Assembly: GCA_015143295.1 (NCBI GenBank)
Contig: CM026554.1
Location: forward strand, 30,021,531-30,085,530
Reading direction: 5' to 3'
Source of the DNA: Tetracentron sinense
Taxonomy: Eukaryota > Streptophyta > Magnoliopsida > Trochodendrales > Trochodendraceae
DNA length: 64,000 bases
The notes beneath the pieces were generated by a model. It ran no database searches. It was not told the origin of the DNA and worked only from the letters and a program-made list of their open reading frames with translations. Numbering within the stretch: the first letter of the stretch is position 1; every line of letters starts with the position of its first letter. The position numbers and the translations under genes were made by a program. Positions 33,143-45,018 of the stretch are shown here, in pieces.

Positions 33143-35628
33143 TGTAAGCACCCAATTTTTATACCCGGTCCAAACCCTAAACCCCTAGGCCAACCCTAGG
33201 ACAAGGCCCATTACCCTAGGACAAACCCTAATAGAACCCTAGGCAAGCCCTAGGTGAACCTTAGACCCTAAAAACTTAGGTAAATCCATGTGGGCTCACG
33301 GCCCATTAGCATCTCGAAACCCAAAACCTAAGACCTAGCCCGAAGCCTAGGGCAAGCCCTATGGGATTGAGGCCCGTTTAAAAATTCAAAAAATCCCAAA
33401 ACCTTAAAGCTCATAGCCTTTAGGGCCCACACTTGGGCCCACCTCAACCCATGAGGATCACATGGGTGGGACCCACAACCCCCAAGCCGAAATGGGGGAG
33501 AAATGCCTGAAATGGTTGCCCACAATCCTTTTGGCCCAAGTGAGATTGGGCTTGACCCGAAATAGCAATAAAACCTTAATGTCGGTAATCGAATTACATA
33601 CATTCCAAATTAGCCTGATTTGGGAATGGAGGTAATTCGATTACCGCCATTCCTGGATTTGTAGAATTGCGTGTGCAGGCTCCACTGCAGCCACTCTGGG
33701 TGCTTTGGGTCCTCCCCCATTGGTCCCTGGACTTTTCTAAATGATCGTTTTACCTTTGAGGGTCCTTCCATCTCCTCTATAAAATCCAAGCCACCCCCAT
33801 ACAAAAGAGGCAGCAGCTCTTCACGTCCAAACCCTGCCCAGTTACTCCCAGACCATCTGAGCCTCCACCAGTTATTCAGGTAGACTACCAGCCAGCTCTT
33901 CACGTCCTTAGGCCATGCCAGTCCTCATCACCACTACTGCAACTCCGCCACCATCTTCCATTGCCGAATAGCCACTGTATAGGGGTATCCACCTACCCCT
34001 CTTGCATTTCTTCGGTTCAAGCTTTGTAAGGACCCCCAGGTCCTAATCCAGGGGGTCCATTTGCTATTTTGTTAGCATTCAGTAACTTCTAAACCAAGGA
34101 TAGGACCCCCCTATCCCTCTCATCGATGTGGGGTGGATCCCTTGAGGTATAACCGGGTTAGACACCCTCCCTACTATGTTTGGACACTTCACATAGGGTC
34201 TGGGGGTCCCTCAAACAATGAGGAGAACCCTAGACCCTTGCTTGTATAGCCAACAGTGGAGAAAAATGTTTTTTTCAACAAAACAGCTTAATGTCGGTAA
34301 TCACATTATCGACCCTCTGAAATTAGCCTAAAAAACCTCTGTCCTCATTCAGTTTACCGACACAGTGGGCTTATTTTTGCACTGACTTCGGGCCCCTATG
34401 GGGCCCACATGCCAAGTGTTCTGGGGTCCACCACAGGCTTGTTGGAAAGCCCTTGACCTCCTCTAGCTCCCTGTAAAATTTCTGGGCCTGACTCAAAGTT
34501 TAACCCTAGTTAACAAAGCCCTTAACTCTGGTAAAATTTTGTTCTTGGTGTCGACAGTCCAATTGCTGACACTACAAAGTCTTTTTTGCCTGAATTTGGG
34601 CCCCTGTAGGGCCCACACCTGTGATCTGTTGGACCTGACACCTGGTCCATTGGAAAGAGTGTACTCCAGGCTATCTTCCTATGCCTTTACTTTACCCAGA
34701 GGAGGTCCCTAACCGCAGTTAGAACCCTACAAACCCTGGTTAAAAAATTACAAAAATGGAGGTAATCCGATTACCTCCATTTTGAAATTTTTTGATTTTG
34801 GGCTTTGTAAAGGGCCCAAACCTGGTAGGAGGCCACTCTAGGCCCTGCCATACCCTTTGGGCCCACTTTTGACTAAACTTGACCCTTAACCATGGTTAAA
34901 ACGACCTCGATTAACTTTTAACCATGGTTAAGCACCACTTAACTCCGCAAAAAATATGAAAAAATCCCTAAAAATCCATAAAAATACAAAAGACCAAAAA
35001 ATCAACTCTTGAACTTTTTAAACCCTGGTTAGCAACCCTAACCATGGTTAACACCCTCTTAACCTCGGTTAGCAACCCTAACCCTCGATTAACACCCCTT
35101 TGCCTACCGGGCCTCACCCTAGTCTACCGGACTATCCCTCGGCCTACCGGGCCCAACACTTTACATATTGACCAACCTCAGTCAAGCAAAACCCTAATCT
35201 ACCGGATTTGGTCCATTAGCCGCCTTTTGGTGCACACACACACGCCCCCTAGCCTTAGCACAGGCACAAGTGCTAGAACTACGCTCGGTTTGATCTCACC
35301 CCAATGTGAGTACGTAGGCAGTTCAACACGGGCCTGACTCTAATTAGCTTTTAATTTTTTCCGGTTAGTATTAACTTAAACACTAAAGGCATTTGATTAA
35401 CGTTGATCTTAATTTTGGCTTAAACCTAGCAAGTAGGGAACCACCATGTGTGGAAGTGTCGGGGTGCCTAACCCCTTCCCTGAACTTAACCGAACCTCTT
35501 ACCCCAATCCCTGATCGCGGACCAAGTCTTATTTAACATTTCCCGGGGAGTTATCCTTTCTGAATTAATAAGTGGCGAATCTAAACCCCGTGAGACATTT
35601 TCCCGAGGAGCGAAATCCCGTACTCACA
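33143..35628 (+). repeat. 5' LTR of the Ogre-like element
   Basis: This 2,486-bp LTR ends TACTCACA. It includes hairpin-forming GTAATCGAATTAC / GTAATTCGATTAC near 33584-33645, a palindromic GGAGGTAATC/GATTACCTCC at 34755-34781, repeated TTAACCATGGTTAA motifs (34880-35110) and a TCTATAAAATCC TATA-like box near 33774. Confidence 0.88.
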
Positions 35629-35632
35629 GCTC

Positions 35633-35650
35633 TGGTGACTCTACTAGGGA
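35633..35650 (+). other. Primer-binding-site candidate of the Ogre-like element
   Basis: TGGTGACTCTACTAGGGA lies four bases after the LTR. It resembles the TGGCGACTC..GGGGA form I associate with plant Tat/Ogre elements; the tRNA is not assigned. Confidence 0.55.
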
Positions 35651-36306
35651 TCAATAAAGTTCAACCCGAAACCTAGGTTTAAGCCAAATAAACCTCAAAA
35701 TTAATTAAGTGTCTTGGTGTTTAGCTTAATACTAACCCATTTTACACCTCTAAATGATTTGTGTACTGTGCATTTCATCCATATCATAATAGTGTAATCA
35801 TACCCGATACCTATTAGTCAGGCTTATTACGCTAACGGTCGCTGGATGATGATTTTCAGTGTCAGTAGCTTAAAAGTCTTGGAGGTCTACGGAACTTGCC
35901 TGCTGGGTGATGATCCTCGAGAAACTGTTCTGAACACTCCCGTTTATATCAATCATCCCTTTTCAGGTATGTTCTATACCGGGGAGCAGCATATACGGTG
36001 TTAAGTGACCCCCCCATCCTTAGGAACACTTGCATACACCTGCATGCATATATTTAGCCTAGGCTAGGGTATAGTCTACAAGCAGTCCAATTCGGAAGGG
36101 TCCCTTAACCTTAATCTGCTTGCATCCTATACTTGTCCCTATCTTGGCTGGCTATCCGGACAACTGGTTGACCCTCGCGCCCCGTACATTTGACTTTTGA
36201 GGGGGCATGTGGCCGAAAACTCCAAGAATCAGTAGAGGCTCTCACTTCCGCTCAGAGTTTGACTTGGGTCCAGCATTATCATTTGGTATCCACCTTAGAC
36301 CTATCC

Positions 36307-37900
36307 ATGGTTAACCCAGATCCGCGCCTCTTAAACGCTACAATCCAGTGTTAGAGCCCATCGAACATGGTCTTTCGTTTCGGTAAGAACGAACTATGTC
36401 CGACTTTGGAAGAAATTCAGCGCATTTTGAGGTTAAACATGGACGGCGATGCCATAGTACCGCGCTACAAGACAAATTACCAGGCAGACCTATCAAGGTT
36501 TTTGCATCTCAAACCTGCCTGCTTGCAGCCCGGTCCTAACGACACTTTCAACCGGATCCCCTTACAGCCTTTGCAGAGGATGTACCACTCCAAGTGAAAC
36601 CCTGATCAGCTCGTAGCAGAACTTCCCGATCTCAACGCCTTTACACTGATAGCTGTATCTCAGTTGCTGTTCTCGAGATGCCACATACTTGTAGAGTCAG
36701 TACTGGTTGGGATCATCGAGGAAACCTGCGGTTCCGGAACCATTGTATCAGTCATCCTGGCAGAGCTTCTCAGGGCCCTCAATCAGGTAGCAGGCCATCG
36801 GAAGGGCATCTTCTATGCCAGCACACCGCTGCTGCACTTCTAGTTGGTAGCACACCTGCCAAAGATCATAGCTACTCCGTGAAGCTTACAGCATACCTCG
36901 GAAGATCTCTCAGGGTCAGGGTCCAATCGTAACCACCGACGTCCGGAAGCTCTACCAGCTTCTCCAGGACCTGACAGAGGAGGACATCGTGTGGCAGTGC
37001 GAATGGCTAGTTGTGCCGAGACTACCTCATGTCGTCATTTTCGGGAGACGGTGCATGATCCTCGCCGGTCTTACAGGCTCTGTAGCCTATGTACCACTCA
37101 GAGTCCTTCACCATTTTGGACTTCCTCAGCGCATTCTAGTCATAGACCGACAGAGAAATGATTTTGCCGACTTCATAGTGCACTCTGAACGCCTCACCCA
37201 TCGATTCCAGTCCAGTTGGCGAACCTCCAGGCGAGATCGGTGGCTAGACTTCATGGTAACAACAGGACCATCTACAGATGCAGCATACCAGCTTTGGGTG
37301 GAAGATCCTGACATTCTATCCCCTATGCCTGTACCTAGGAACTACCCACTCCAGTCTCAGCACCATCATAGGGCACCATACCCTTAGCTGAGATAGTGGT
37401 TCCTTGGACTGACATCTTCATGGAGAGACAGCACCACATTCAGATGAAAGAACAGCGGCTTCGGAAAGCTCAGTAGGCATTCAGGCTACAGGAAGCGGAA
37501 CGGGACCGCGAACTCCAGGCTAGACAAGAATAGGTCCAGCACCTTGAACAAACAATCCGTTCTTACCAGAAGAAGCGGAGATGTGATGCTAAAGAGATAG
37601 CCGTTCTTCGAGCACAATTGTACTTCTATCAGGAACAGCTTGATAGTGCAAAGGCGGAGATGACCGACCGTATCCGACAATTCGGATACCGGATGTACGG
37701 CACTACAGAGTCTCTCGCCAATATGGAGGTTGAGGTCACATCGCTCCAGCAGCACATCATGGACCTCGAGGGCATCCCCCGACCACTTGACTTTGCGAGG
37801 ATGGGCTTGCCTAGGATCAAGTCTTTTCTTTTCTTTGAGTCACATAGTCTAGAACTTACTGCACCACTAGCATGTATTAATAAAAAATCTTTTTCTAGCA
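36307..37900 (+). pseudogene. Accessory 5' ORF of the Ogre-like element (DUF7745-like domain plus coiled coil)
   Basis: Possible start ATG is at 36307, in frame with the block at 36367-36597 (ELCPTLEEIQRILRLNMDG), which resembles the N-terminus of the plant DUF7745/plant-mobile-domain-like family. Further blocks in shifted frames include LVVPRLPHVVIFGRRCMILA at about 37006 and WLDFMVTTGPSTDAAYQLW at about 37240, the family's C-terminal part. A charged coiled coil rich in Q, E and R follows (about 37430-37780), ending QQHIMDLEGIPRPLDFARMG. At least four stops and two frame changes break it. Its place between LTR and gag matches the unexplained ORF1 of Ogre elements. Its role is unknown. The family assignment is from memory of the motif pattern and needs a profile search. 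Confidence 0.6.
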
Positions 37901-38083
37901 TCATCTCTCATGTCTTCATGCATATTCATGGTTAATCGTTGCATCTTTTCAGTTTGCATGAGCTGACCTATGACTCGTTCTATGATTGCGATTCTCGCAG
38001 ACGTCGTAGAAGCAGTCTTGACCAAGATACCAGTCATGGAGCTAGTGCCCTAACGGCCTCCATCTGAGAGCAGCTCAGAAGCA

Positions 38084-39712
38084 ATGGCAGAACCAGTGGA
38101 CCATCAACAGAGAATAGATGAACTGGTGCAATCGCATGACCGGGACATTGTCGTTATGCAGAACAAGTTAGACCGAGTTCTGGAATCCCTGAACATTCTT
38201 CTTGGTACCCGTATCGGAGAACCCTCTGATCAGATCCCCACAGAAAACCCTGATTAGCCTCGTTTAGAGCCACATCAGCCTATCCCGATTGTCATTCCTA
38301 ATCCCGGACCCGCAACAGGCAGAGAAGAAGCGGAATTTGATCAATATGAAGAACAGCCTAGGGCCTCACACATCCACCAGGACAGGCCATCTTCATCCGA
38401 CCCTACACCGTCCCTTAAAGATCAGTATGAGGAGATCAAGCAGATGAAGGAGGAGATGAGAAGGATGAGAGGGGCATCTGCCAACCCCGCTCTATCTCTA
38501 GAGGATCTGACATTCTCATCGGGGGATGCAGTTCTCCCAGGCTTCAAAGGGCCAGACTTTGATAAATATGATGGCTCCGGTTGTCCAAGACAACATCTGC
38601 AGATATACCTGGGGGATATGCTCCTATACAACAAGAATCAGTCTTTGTTGATCCAGTACTTCCAGAAGAGTCTGAAAGGGGCAGCCTTTACCTGGTGGAT
38701 GTCCATTGACAAGCAAAGAGTTAAGACCTGGCAGGACGCTATGGACATGTTCGGGGAGCAGTACTCCTTCAACCAAGAGTTTCGGCCTTAGCGAAGGCAA
38801 CTGGAACAAATGAGTCAGCGGAATAATGAAACATTCCTGGAGTACGCCTCCCGTTGGAGGGCAATGGCTGCAAAAGTCTCCACTCCTATCCCCAAGGAGG
38901 ACCTGACATGTATTTTCATGGGCACTCTAAAGCAGCCCTACTCGACCCTGATGGTCACTCTACCAGTTATAGACTTCGGCACAATTGTCAAGACAGATGC
39001 CCGTATTGAAACGGCAATACAGAGTGGTGCCATCTATTCCAGTCTTGGGCTCGATCCTCCGAGAACAGCAGCAACTTCTACAAGAAGGAACAATGGTCCC
39101 CGTGATCAGAAGAGAAAAGAGAATGTCAATTTGGTGGCTTCCGCAACACCAATCAGACTACCGGCTCCGGCCGCGCAGCAAAAGCCAGCACCAGGGAATT
39201 CCCGGTCAGTTAAACAAAACCCGGGGCAACCTCGTCCCCCCAGAAACTTTACCCCTCTTCCTTATACCCTCAGTCAACTTCTTGACTTCCTAACCAAGTA
39301 GGGTCTTCTCGAATTGAGAGGCCCTACCCCTCTCCTTCCACCCGACAAACAAAACAAGAATTATGATGCTAACCAACACTGCGCCTTTCACCGAGGCCTT
39401 GGCCATACAACAGACTACTGCATCAGCCTAAAGTATGCCATCCAGGATCTTTTGGATGCAGGCAGGGTTGAGCTGGCCCCTGACAACACCAGCATCAACC
39501 AGATGCCACTGCCCCCACACAACAACCAAATCAATTACATTGAGTGGGTAGAGCTCGGGGTAGGGCATCCGAGACCTTGCGCACTCGCAGTACATGGTGG
39601 CATCATCAGGCCCTCATACCGACCACCGGTCATAATCCCTCTCCCTCAGTCAAACATACAAGCCATTCATGCCCCATCACAAATTCCCGCTCTTGAGTCT
39701 GACAGAGAGTAA
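38084..39712 (+). pseudogene. Tat/Ogre gag with stop codons
   Basis: It starts at the ATG at 38084 (MAEPVDHQQRIDELVQSHDR) and stays in one frame with stops near 38255 (TAG), 38789 (TAG), 39299 (TAG) and 39710 (TAA). The capsid core reads FDKYDGSGCPRQHLQIYLGD, SLKGAAFTWWMSI and NETFLEYASRWRAMAAKV (38565-38875). A basic, Pro-rich linker follows, then a zinc-knuckle-like CAFHRGLGHTTDYCISLKYA (about 39381) as in Tat gags. It would assemble the particle and bind genomic RNA. The single frame through gag and protease shows that one polyprotein was encoded. Confidence 0.85.
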
Positions 39713-41150
39713 ATTGTCTATACCATTCCTTGTGTCGCCAATTGGCCCACAGCCTCTGCTCAAGCCTCTATGTCTTTGGGCCCAGTCAAGATCCCGTACA
39801 TCCCGTCTGAGCCTTTCAGCTTTAACAATGTACCCGCCTCTCGTTCTCTCACCTTGGAGAGCGAGTACATAGCTAATCTTACCCGATCTAGCCGGGTGTA
39901 CCAGCCTCCAGCAGTGGAGATGGTAAAAGACAAGGCAAAAGACAAGGCAGGGGTGGCAGACCCAGAGAAAGAGGCAGTAGATTCGGCTCTCCTACTGAAA
40001 ATCCTGGAGAAGGTAGAAGAGTTCAACATCACCCAGCAGTTGAGTAAGATTCAGGCACAGATCTCCATTCTCGGCATTCTCTTGACATCTGAACATCACA
40101 GGAAGCAACTTCGACGAGTATTTAATAATGCCCATGTCATACTGGACATCTCGCTTGAGAAGCTGGGGCAGATGGTGGGACAGGTACTTGACTCCAGGAT
40201 CATCTCTTTCACAGAAGAAGAGATACTAGACGGAGACAGGGACCACACCCGGGCCCTCTACATCCTAGTTCAGTGCATGGATAGAACTCTTTCATCAGTA
40301 CTTATCGACAACGGCTCCAGCCTAAGTGTCTGCACTCTGTCTACTCTGCAGAGCCTGGGCTTAGATCTCAGCCAAGTCAAGAAGAGGCCCATGACCATCA
40401 GGGCGTTTGACAATACCACCCAGCAGAACTTGGGGGATATAGACTTGACCATCGGGGTCGGACCGGCGCAGTTTATAACAAACTTCCAGGTCATGAATGT
40501 GCCAGCCTCATTCACCTTGCTCTTGGGAAGGCCGTAGATCCATACTACCGGAGCCATTCCCTCCTCCCTACATCAGAGGATCAAATTCATTCAGGATGAC
40601 CACCTACTCATCATGCCTTCAGAGGAGTTGGCAAGTTCCTTAGGGGACATCCAAGAGCTGGAGCAGGGTTCAGCCTTCATGTCATTCCAGTTCGAGCAAG
40701 TCAGCTCAATCTCCCAGGTGGAAGAGCTCAGCAAGAAAGTAGTACTGCCGTTTGTCAAGATGATGGCCAGAATGAACTATTTGGCTGGGACAAAGCCTCG
40801 GGACCAGGAATCAAGGCATGAAGAAGAGATATGTGCGTCCTCGCTACACTTTACCATTCAGGCTGGGATACAAGTCCAAGTACGAGGATTATCTCTCCAA
40901 GCTAACCAAAAAGAGCAAGCAGTCGGTGAAACCTGAACCCCGACCCCATATTTCTGTCACCTTCCCCGTGGGAATCTTCGAAATTTACCCAAAAACTTTC
41001 CTTGCACCAGTTGCTAACCTACTTTACCCTCAACCCAGCACAGAATCTTCAGGGATTCCAGAACCGGAAGTCTCCAGCGTCGCCCAGATATTCAAAGAGC
41101 TAGCTGTCAGGGATGCAGAAACAGAACCGGAATATTCAGCGGGAGAGCAG
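39713..41150 (+). pseudogene. Aspartic protease region of the Ogre-like element, up to the intron
   Basis: It continues the gag frame. The active-site motif reads VLIDNGSSLSVCTLSTLQSL (about 40298) and the second conserved motif is FTLLLGRP (about 40514). A TAG follows directly at 40535-40537, where related proteins usually have Trp. The frame changes near 40800 (GTKPR to MKKRYVRPRYT) and then stays open to 41195, passing the likely splice donor at 41150/41151. The protease would release gag and pol proteins. It is inactive through stops. Confidence 0.8.
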
Positions 41151-41587
41151 GTTTGCACCCTCTCCAACAGCGCAGAAGCATCCTGCAGTCACTGACCACT
41201 GATCCGTTGGTGGACCGAGGCTCTTACAATCGAGGCCACTCAGGGCCGGGGCAAGCACAGGGCAGGGAAGGTTGGTTCGAATGAGTAGTGATCCATCATC
41301 ATCTTCTTTCTTCTCTTAACCTATCTCTCTTCTGCTCCTCCCATTGTAAAATCCAAATTATCGGCCATCTGTAGGCCTCTTTTTTCAGAGTCATTTTGTA
41401 AAAAGTCCACTTTTTATCAATGAAATCTGGAAATTTTGACTCAAAAACATGTTTTCCAAAAAAAAAAAGCATTTGCAACGGCTGATGACGAAATCACATG
41501 GACTCTTCCCCTGGAAGGCCTAGTGTCTTGAAGCCAACATAAACATAAAATCATAAGCATGCTAAACTAAGCTGAATGATTTGCTAG
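41151..41587 (+). other. Probable 437-bp intron between protease and RT
   Basis: The donor is AGAGCAG|GTTTGC and the acceptor ATTTGCTAG|GAAATC. The interval is T-rich, full of stops and less coding-like than either side. Removing it joins the upstream frame (phase 0, ..SAGEQ) to the downstream RT frame (EITSDKATPETLIEL..) without a shift, although the two lie in different genomic frames. Ogre elements are known to have an intron at this place. No transcript evidence is available here. Confidence 0.65.
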
Positions 41588-43294
41588 GAAATCACCTCTG
41601 ACAAGGCTACCCCTGAAACCCTCATTGAGCTTGCGGAAGTTAAGTATGACTCCGAACAGGAAGCAGAGCAGGATGAGGAACCGCCTCAGGAGATACTGGA
41701 CCTCCTCGAACACAGCGAAGAGCTTCTACAGTACAACATTGAGGACACCAAGACAGTCAACTTGGGTTCCGTAGACAATCCTCAGCTAGTCAAGATCGGC
41801 ACAACCATGAGTCCACAGTAGAGGAAAGATATGATCAGCTTCCTGAAGAGCTACAGTGACGTCTTTGCCTGGTCATATGCAGACATGCCTGGCTTGGATC
41901 CAGTCTTGGTAGTGCACAGACTACCCCTAAACCCTGACGTCAGATCAGTTGAGCAGAAACTGAGACGGATGAGGCCCGAATGGTCGCAGAAGGTCACGGA
42001 AGAAGTTGAAAAACAGATCAGTGCAGGCTTTTTGGCAGTAGCAAACTACCCCAAGTGGTTGGCCAACATTGTGCCAGTGCCTAAAAAGGACGGTAAGGTT
42101 CCGATGTGCATCGACTACCGGAACCTGAACAAGGCCAGTCCCAAAGACAACTTCCCTCTCCCGCACATCGATATCCTAGTCGACAATACTGCAGGAAACG
42201 AGACACTCTCATTCATGGATGGTTTCTCCAGATACAACCAGATTAGGATGGTAGAGGAAGACATGGAGAAGACCTACTTCATAACACTTTGGGGCACATT
42301 CTGCTACAAGGTCATGCCCTTTGGACTTAAGAACGCAGGGGCAACCTATTAGAGGGCCATGACAACCTTTTTCCACGACATGATCCACAAGATAACTGAA
42401 ATCTACGTGGACGACATGATCGTCAAATCTCCAACTGCTTGGTAGCACCCAGAAGATCTGAAAAGACTCTGTGACAGACTCAGAGAATACTGCCTAAGAC
42501 TGAATCTGGCCAAATGCGTCTTCGGAGCCTCATCGGAAAAACTCCTTGGCTTCATTGTCAGCAAGAGAGACATTGAGATCGATCCAGCTAAATCCAGAGC
42601 TATCATTGAAATGCCAGAACCCCAAACTGAAAAGGAGATCCACGGTTTCCTGGGCAGAATTCAATACATTAGTCGGTTCATCTCTCAGCTAACTCCGATC
42701 TGCGAGCCGATCTTCAAGCTTCTCCGAAAGAACACACCGACAGTCTGGACAGCAGAATGCCAAGAGGCCTTTGACAAGATAAAGCAGTATCTTCTCAACC
42801 CTCCAGTGCTGGTGCCTCCTACGTCAGGACGACCCCTACTACTCTACATCTTTATGTAAGAAACTTCCATGGGGTGCATCCTGGCACAGCATGATGAGAC
42901 GGGTAGAACAGAGCAAGCCATTTACTACATCAGTAAACGCCTGTTGGAGTATGAAGAGCGGTACAACCCTCTTGAGAAGATATGTTTGGCACTGGTCTGG
43001 GCAACTCAGCGACTTCGGCACTATCTACTTTCCTACCCGGTAATCTTGATCTCCCGGATGGATCCACTGAAGTATCTACTGGAAAAGCCAGCCACCACCG
43101 GAAGGACTGCTCGATGGCTTATGATGTTGTCTGAATTCGACATCACGTATATGACACAAAAGTCAATCAAGGGGCAGGCGATAGCAGATCACCTGGCCCA
43201 CAGTCCGACCCAAGAGTACGTGTCTGTATATGATCAGTTTCCAGATGAAGCCATCCTGTACACAGAAGCAGACGAGCAAGAATACTCCGGCTGA
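41588..43294 (+). pseudogene. Reverse transcriptase and first RNase H of the Ogre-like element
   Basis: One frame runs with stops at 41820 (TAG), 42350 (TAG), 42443 (TAG), 42857 (TAA) and 43292 (TGA). RT motifs in order: NIVPVPKKDGKVPMCIDYRN (42067), NFPLPHID, FMDGFSRYNQI (42213), MPFGLKNAGATY and the catalytic IYVDDMIVKS (about 42402). The connection and first RNase H follow (RPLLLYIFM, then ILAQHDETGRTEQAIYYISK, 42830-43150). Domains are in the normal Ty3/gypsy order and easily recognised, so decay is moderate. It would copy RNA to DNA in cytoplasmic particles. Confidence 0.9.
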
Positions 43295-43900
43295 GAGTTA
43301 TACTTTGACGGAGCTGCCAACAGTCATGGAAATGGGGCAGGAGCAGTCCTGATCTCACCTAAAGGAGCACATCATCCTATCTCAGTCAAGCTAAAGTTCA
43401 GATGCTCCAATAATGAAGCGGAGTATGAGGCGTGCATAGCCGATCTGAAAGAAGCCCTGGGCATAGAATCTAGGAGATAGACGTTTACGGTGACTCATCT
43501 TTGGTGATCTGTCAGGCAAACGAATCTTGGGCCATTCGAGAAGCCAGGTTGGTGCCACACTTAGCCTACCTCAACATACTGATTACTCAATTCAGGAGAA
43601 TCACCTTCAACCACAGATCCAGGAACTACAACAAATTCGCCGATGCACTGGCCACTCTTGCTTCCATGGTTCAAATCCCCAGGGCATCACACTTTTGCCG
43701 ATTGAAATTCAGCAACAGGATCAGCCTGCCTACTGCCTCGAACTAGATGCAGTTATGGACAACAAGCCTTGGTATGCAGACATCAAGCAGTACCTCGAGG
43801 ATGGAACCTTCCCTCTCGATGCTACCAAAACAGATCGCCGGACAATCCGAAGGCTAACCATTCAGTTCGTCATGTTAGGGGGAATGTTGTACAATAGATC
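43295..43900 (+). pseudogene. Second, archaeal-type RNase H domain (Tat hallmark)
   Basis: After the TGA, ELYFDGAANSHGNGAGAVLI and NNEAEYEACIADLKEAL (43295-43470) give the first Asp and Glu of an archaeal-type RNase H. The frame then shifts twice: the DSSLVICQAN-like segment is in a different frame at about 43490, and RNYNKFADALATLASM at about 43621 carries the last conserved Asp region. A second RNase H after the normal one separates Tat elements from other Ty3/gypsy lineages. Broken by two frameshifts and one stop. Confidence 0.8.
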
Positions 43901-45018
43901 ACCGAACTTGATTTGGCTCAGATGTCTAGACACCAGTGAAGTAGCATAGGTAGTCGAAGAGGTTCACGAAGGAACCTGCGGCCCACACATGAACGGGTTG
44001 ATGCTCTCCAAGAAGATTCTCAGGCTAGGCTACTACTGGTCCACCATGGAAGCTGACTGCTGCAGGCATGTGCAAAAGTGCCACCAGTACCAAATCTATG
44101 CTGATAGAGTCAATGCACCGCTGACAAGGCTGCACAATCTGACTACTCCCTGGCCATTCTTTGCCTGGGGCATCGACGTCATCGGGCCCATAGCTCTGAA
44201 AGCATCTAACGGTCATCGATTCATCTTGGTTGCAATCGATTACTTTACAAAATGGGTCGAGGCAGCCTCTTATCCTAATGTGATAGCCTTCGTGGTTCAG
44301 CACTTTCTGAGAAGGGACATCATCTACCGATACGGTGTTCCATTTGAGATTGTGACAGACAATGCTCTTAACTTCTGTAACAAGGGGATGATAGATCTCT
44401 GTTAGAAATTCAATATACAACATCACAATTCCACTTTATACAGGCCTCAGACTAATGGTGCAGTGGAAGCAGCCAACAAAAACTTGAAGAAAATCATTGA
44501 GAAAATTGCAACAAACTACTCTGTATGCCATGAGATGCTCCCATACGCACTCATGGCCTACAGAACGTCCATAAGAACTTCGACAGGGGCAATGCCTTTT
44601 TCTTTGGCCTATAGTATGGAAGCGGTCCTCCCCATCGAAGTAGAGATTTCTTCACTCCGGGTGTTAATGGAAGCAGAAGTCTCAGAATCAGAATGGGTAC
44701 AGACCTGGTTTGAACAGCTGAACCTGATTGAAGAGCAGCGACTGAAAGCCATCAATCATTCTCAGGCCTATTAGAGGCGCATGGCAAGAGCATTCAACAA
44801 GAGGGTCAAGCCTCACAGCGTTGAAGTCGGTGACCTGGTTCTCCAGAAAATATTACCAAACCACCTTGATCCTAGGGGCAAGTTCACTCCCAATTACGAA
44901 GGCCCATACATCGTCTGAGACAAATTCTCAGGTGGTGCCCTTCGGCTCGGACGTATGGATGACGAAGACCTCCCCAAGCCAGTCAACATGAACAAAGTCA
45001 AACGATACTACTCTTAGG
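43901..45018 (+). pseudogene. Integrase of the Ogre-like element
   Basis: HHCC zinc-binding region: H in VHEGTCGPHMNG and C in CCRHVQKCHQYQ (43960-44095). The core has D in FAWGIDVIGPIA (about 44162), D in EIVTDNALNF (about 44346) and E in NGAVEAANKNLKK (about 44456), the DDE triad. The C-terminal part reads FNKRVKPHSVEVGDLVLQK and KFTPNYEGPY. Stops at 43947, 44403, 44772 and 44918 break it. Most of these are TAG or TGA at places where relatives have Gln or Trp. It would insert the cDNA in the nucleus. Confidence 0.88.

Noticed and set aside
33160..33260. Interstitial telomere repeats (CCCTAAACCC-like)
   Set aside because: The CCCTA motifs are irregular and occur at the same place in both Ogre LTRs; they are part of the LTR, not a telomere array.
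36678..36932. 84-codon ORF in the Ogre 5' region
   Set aside because: It is an out-of-frame reading of the broken accessory ORF, not a separate gene.
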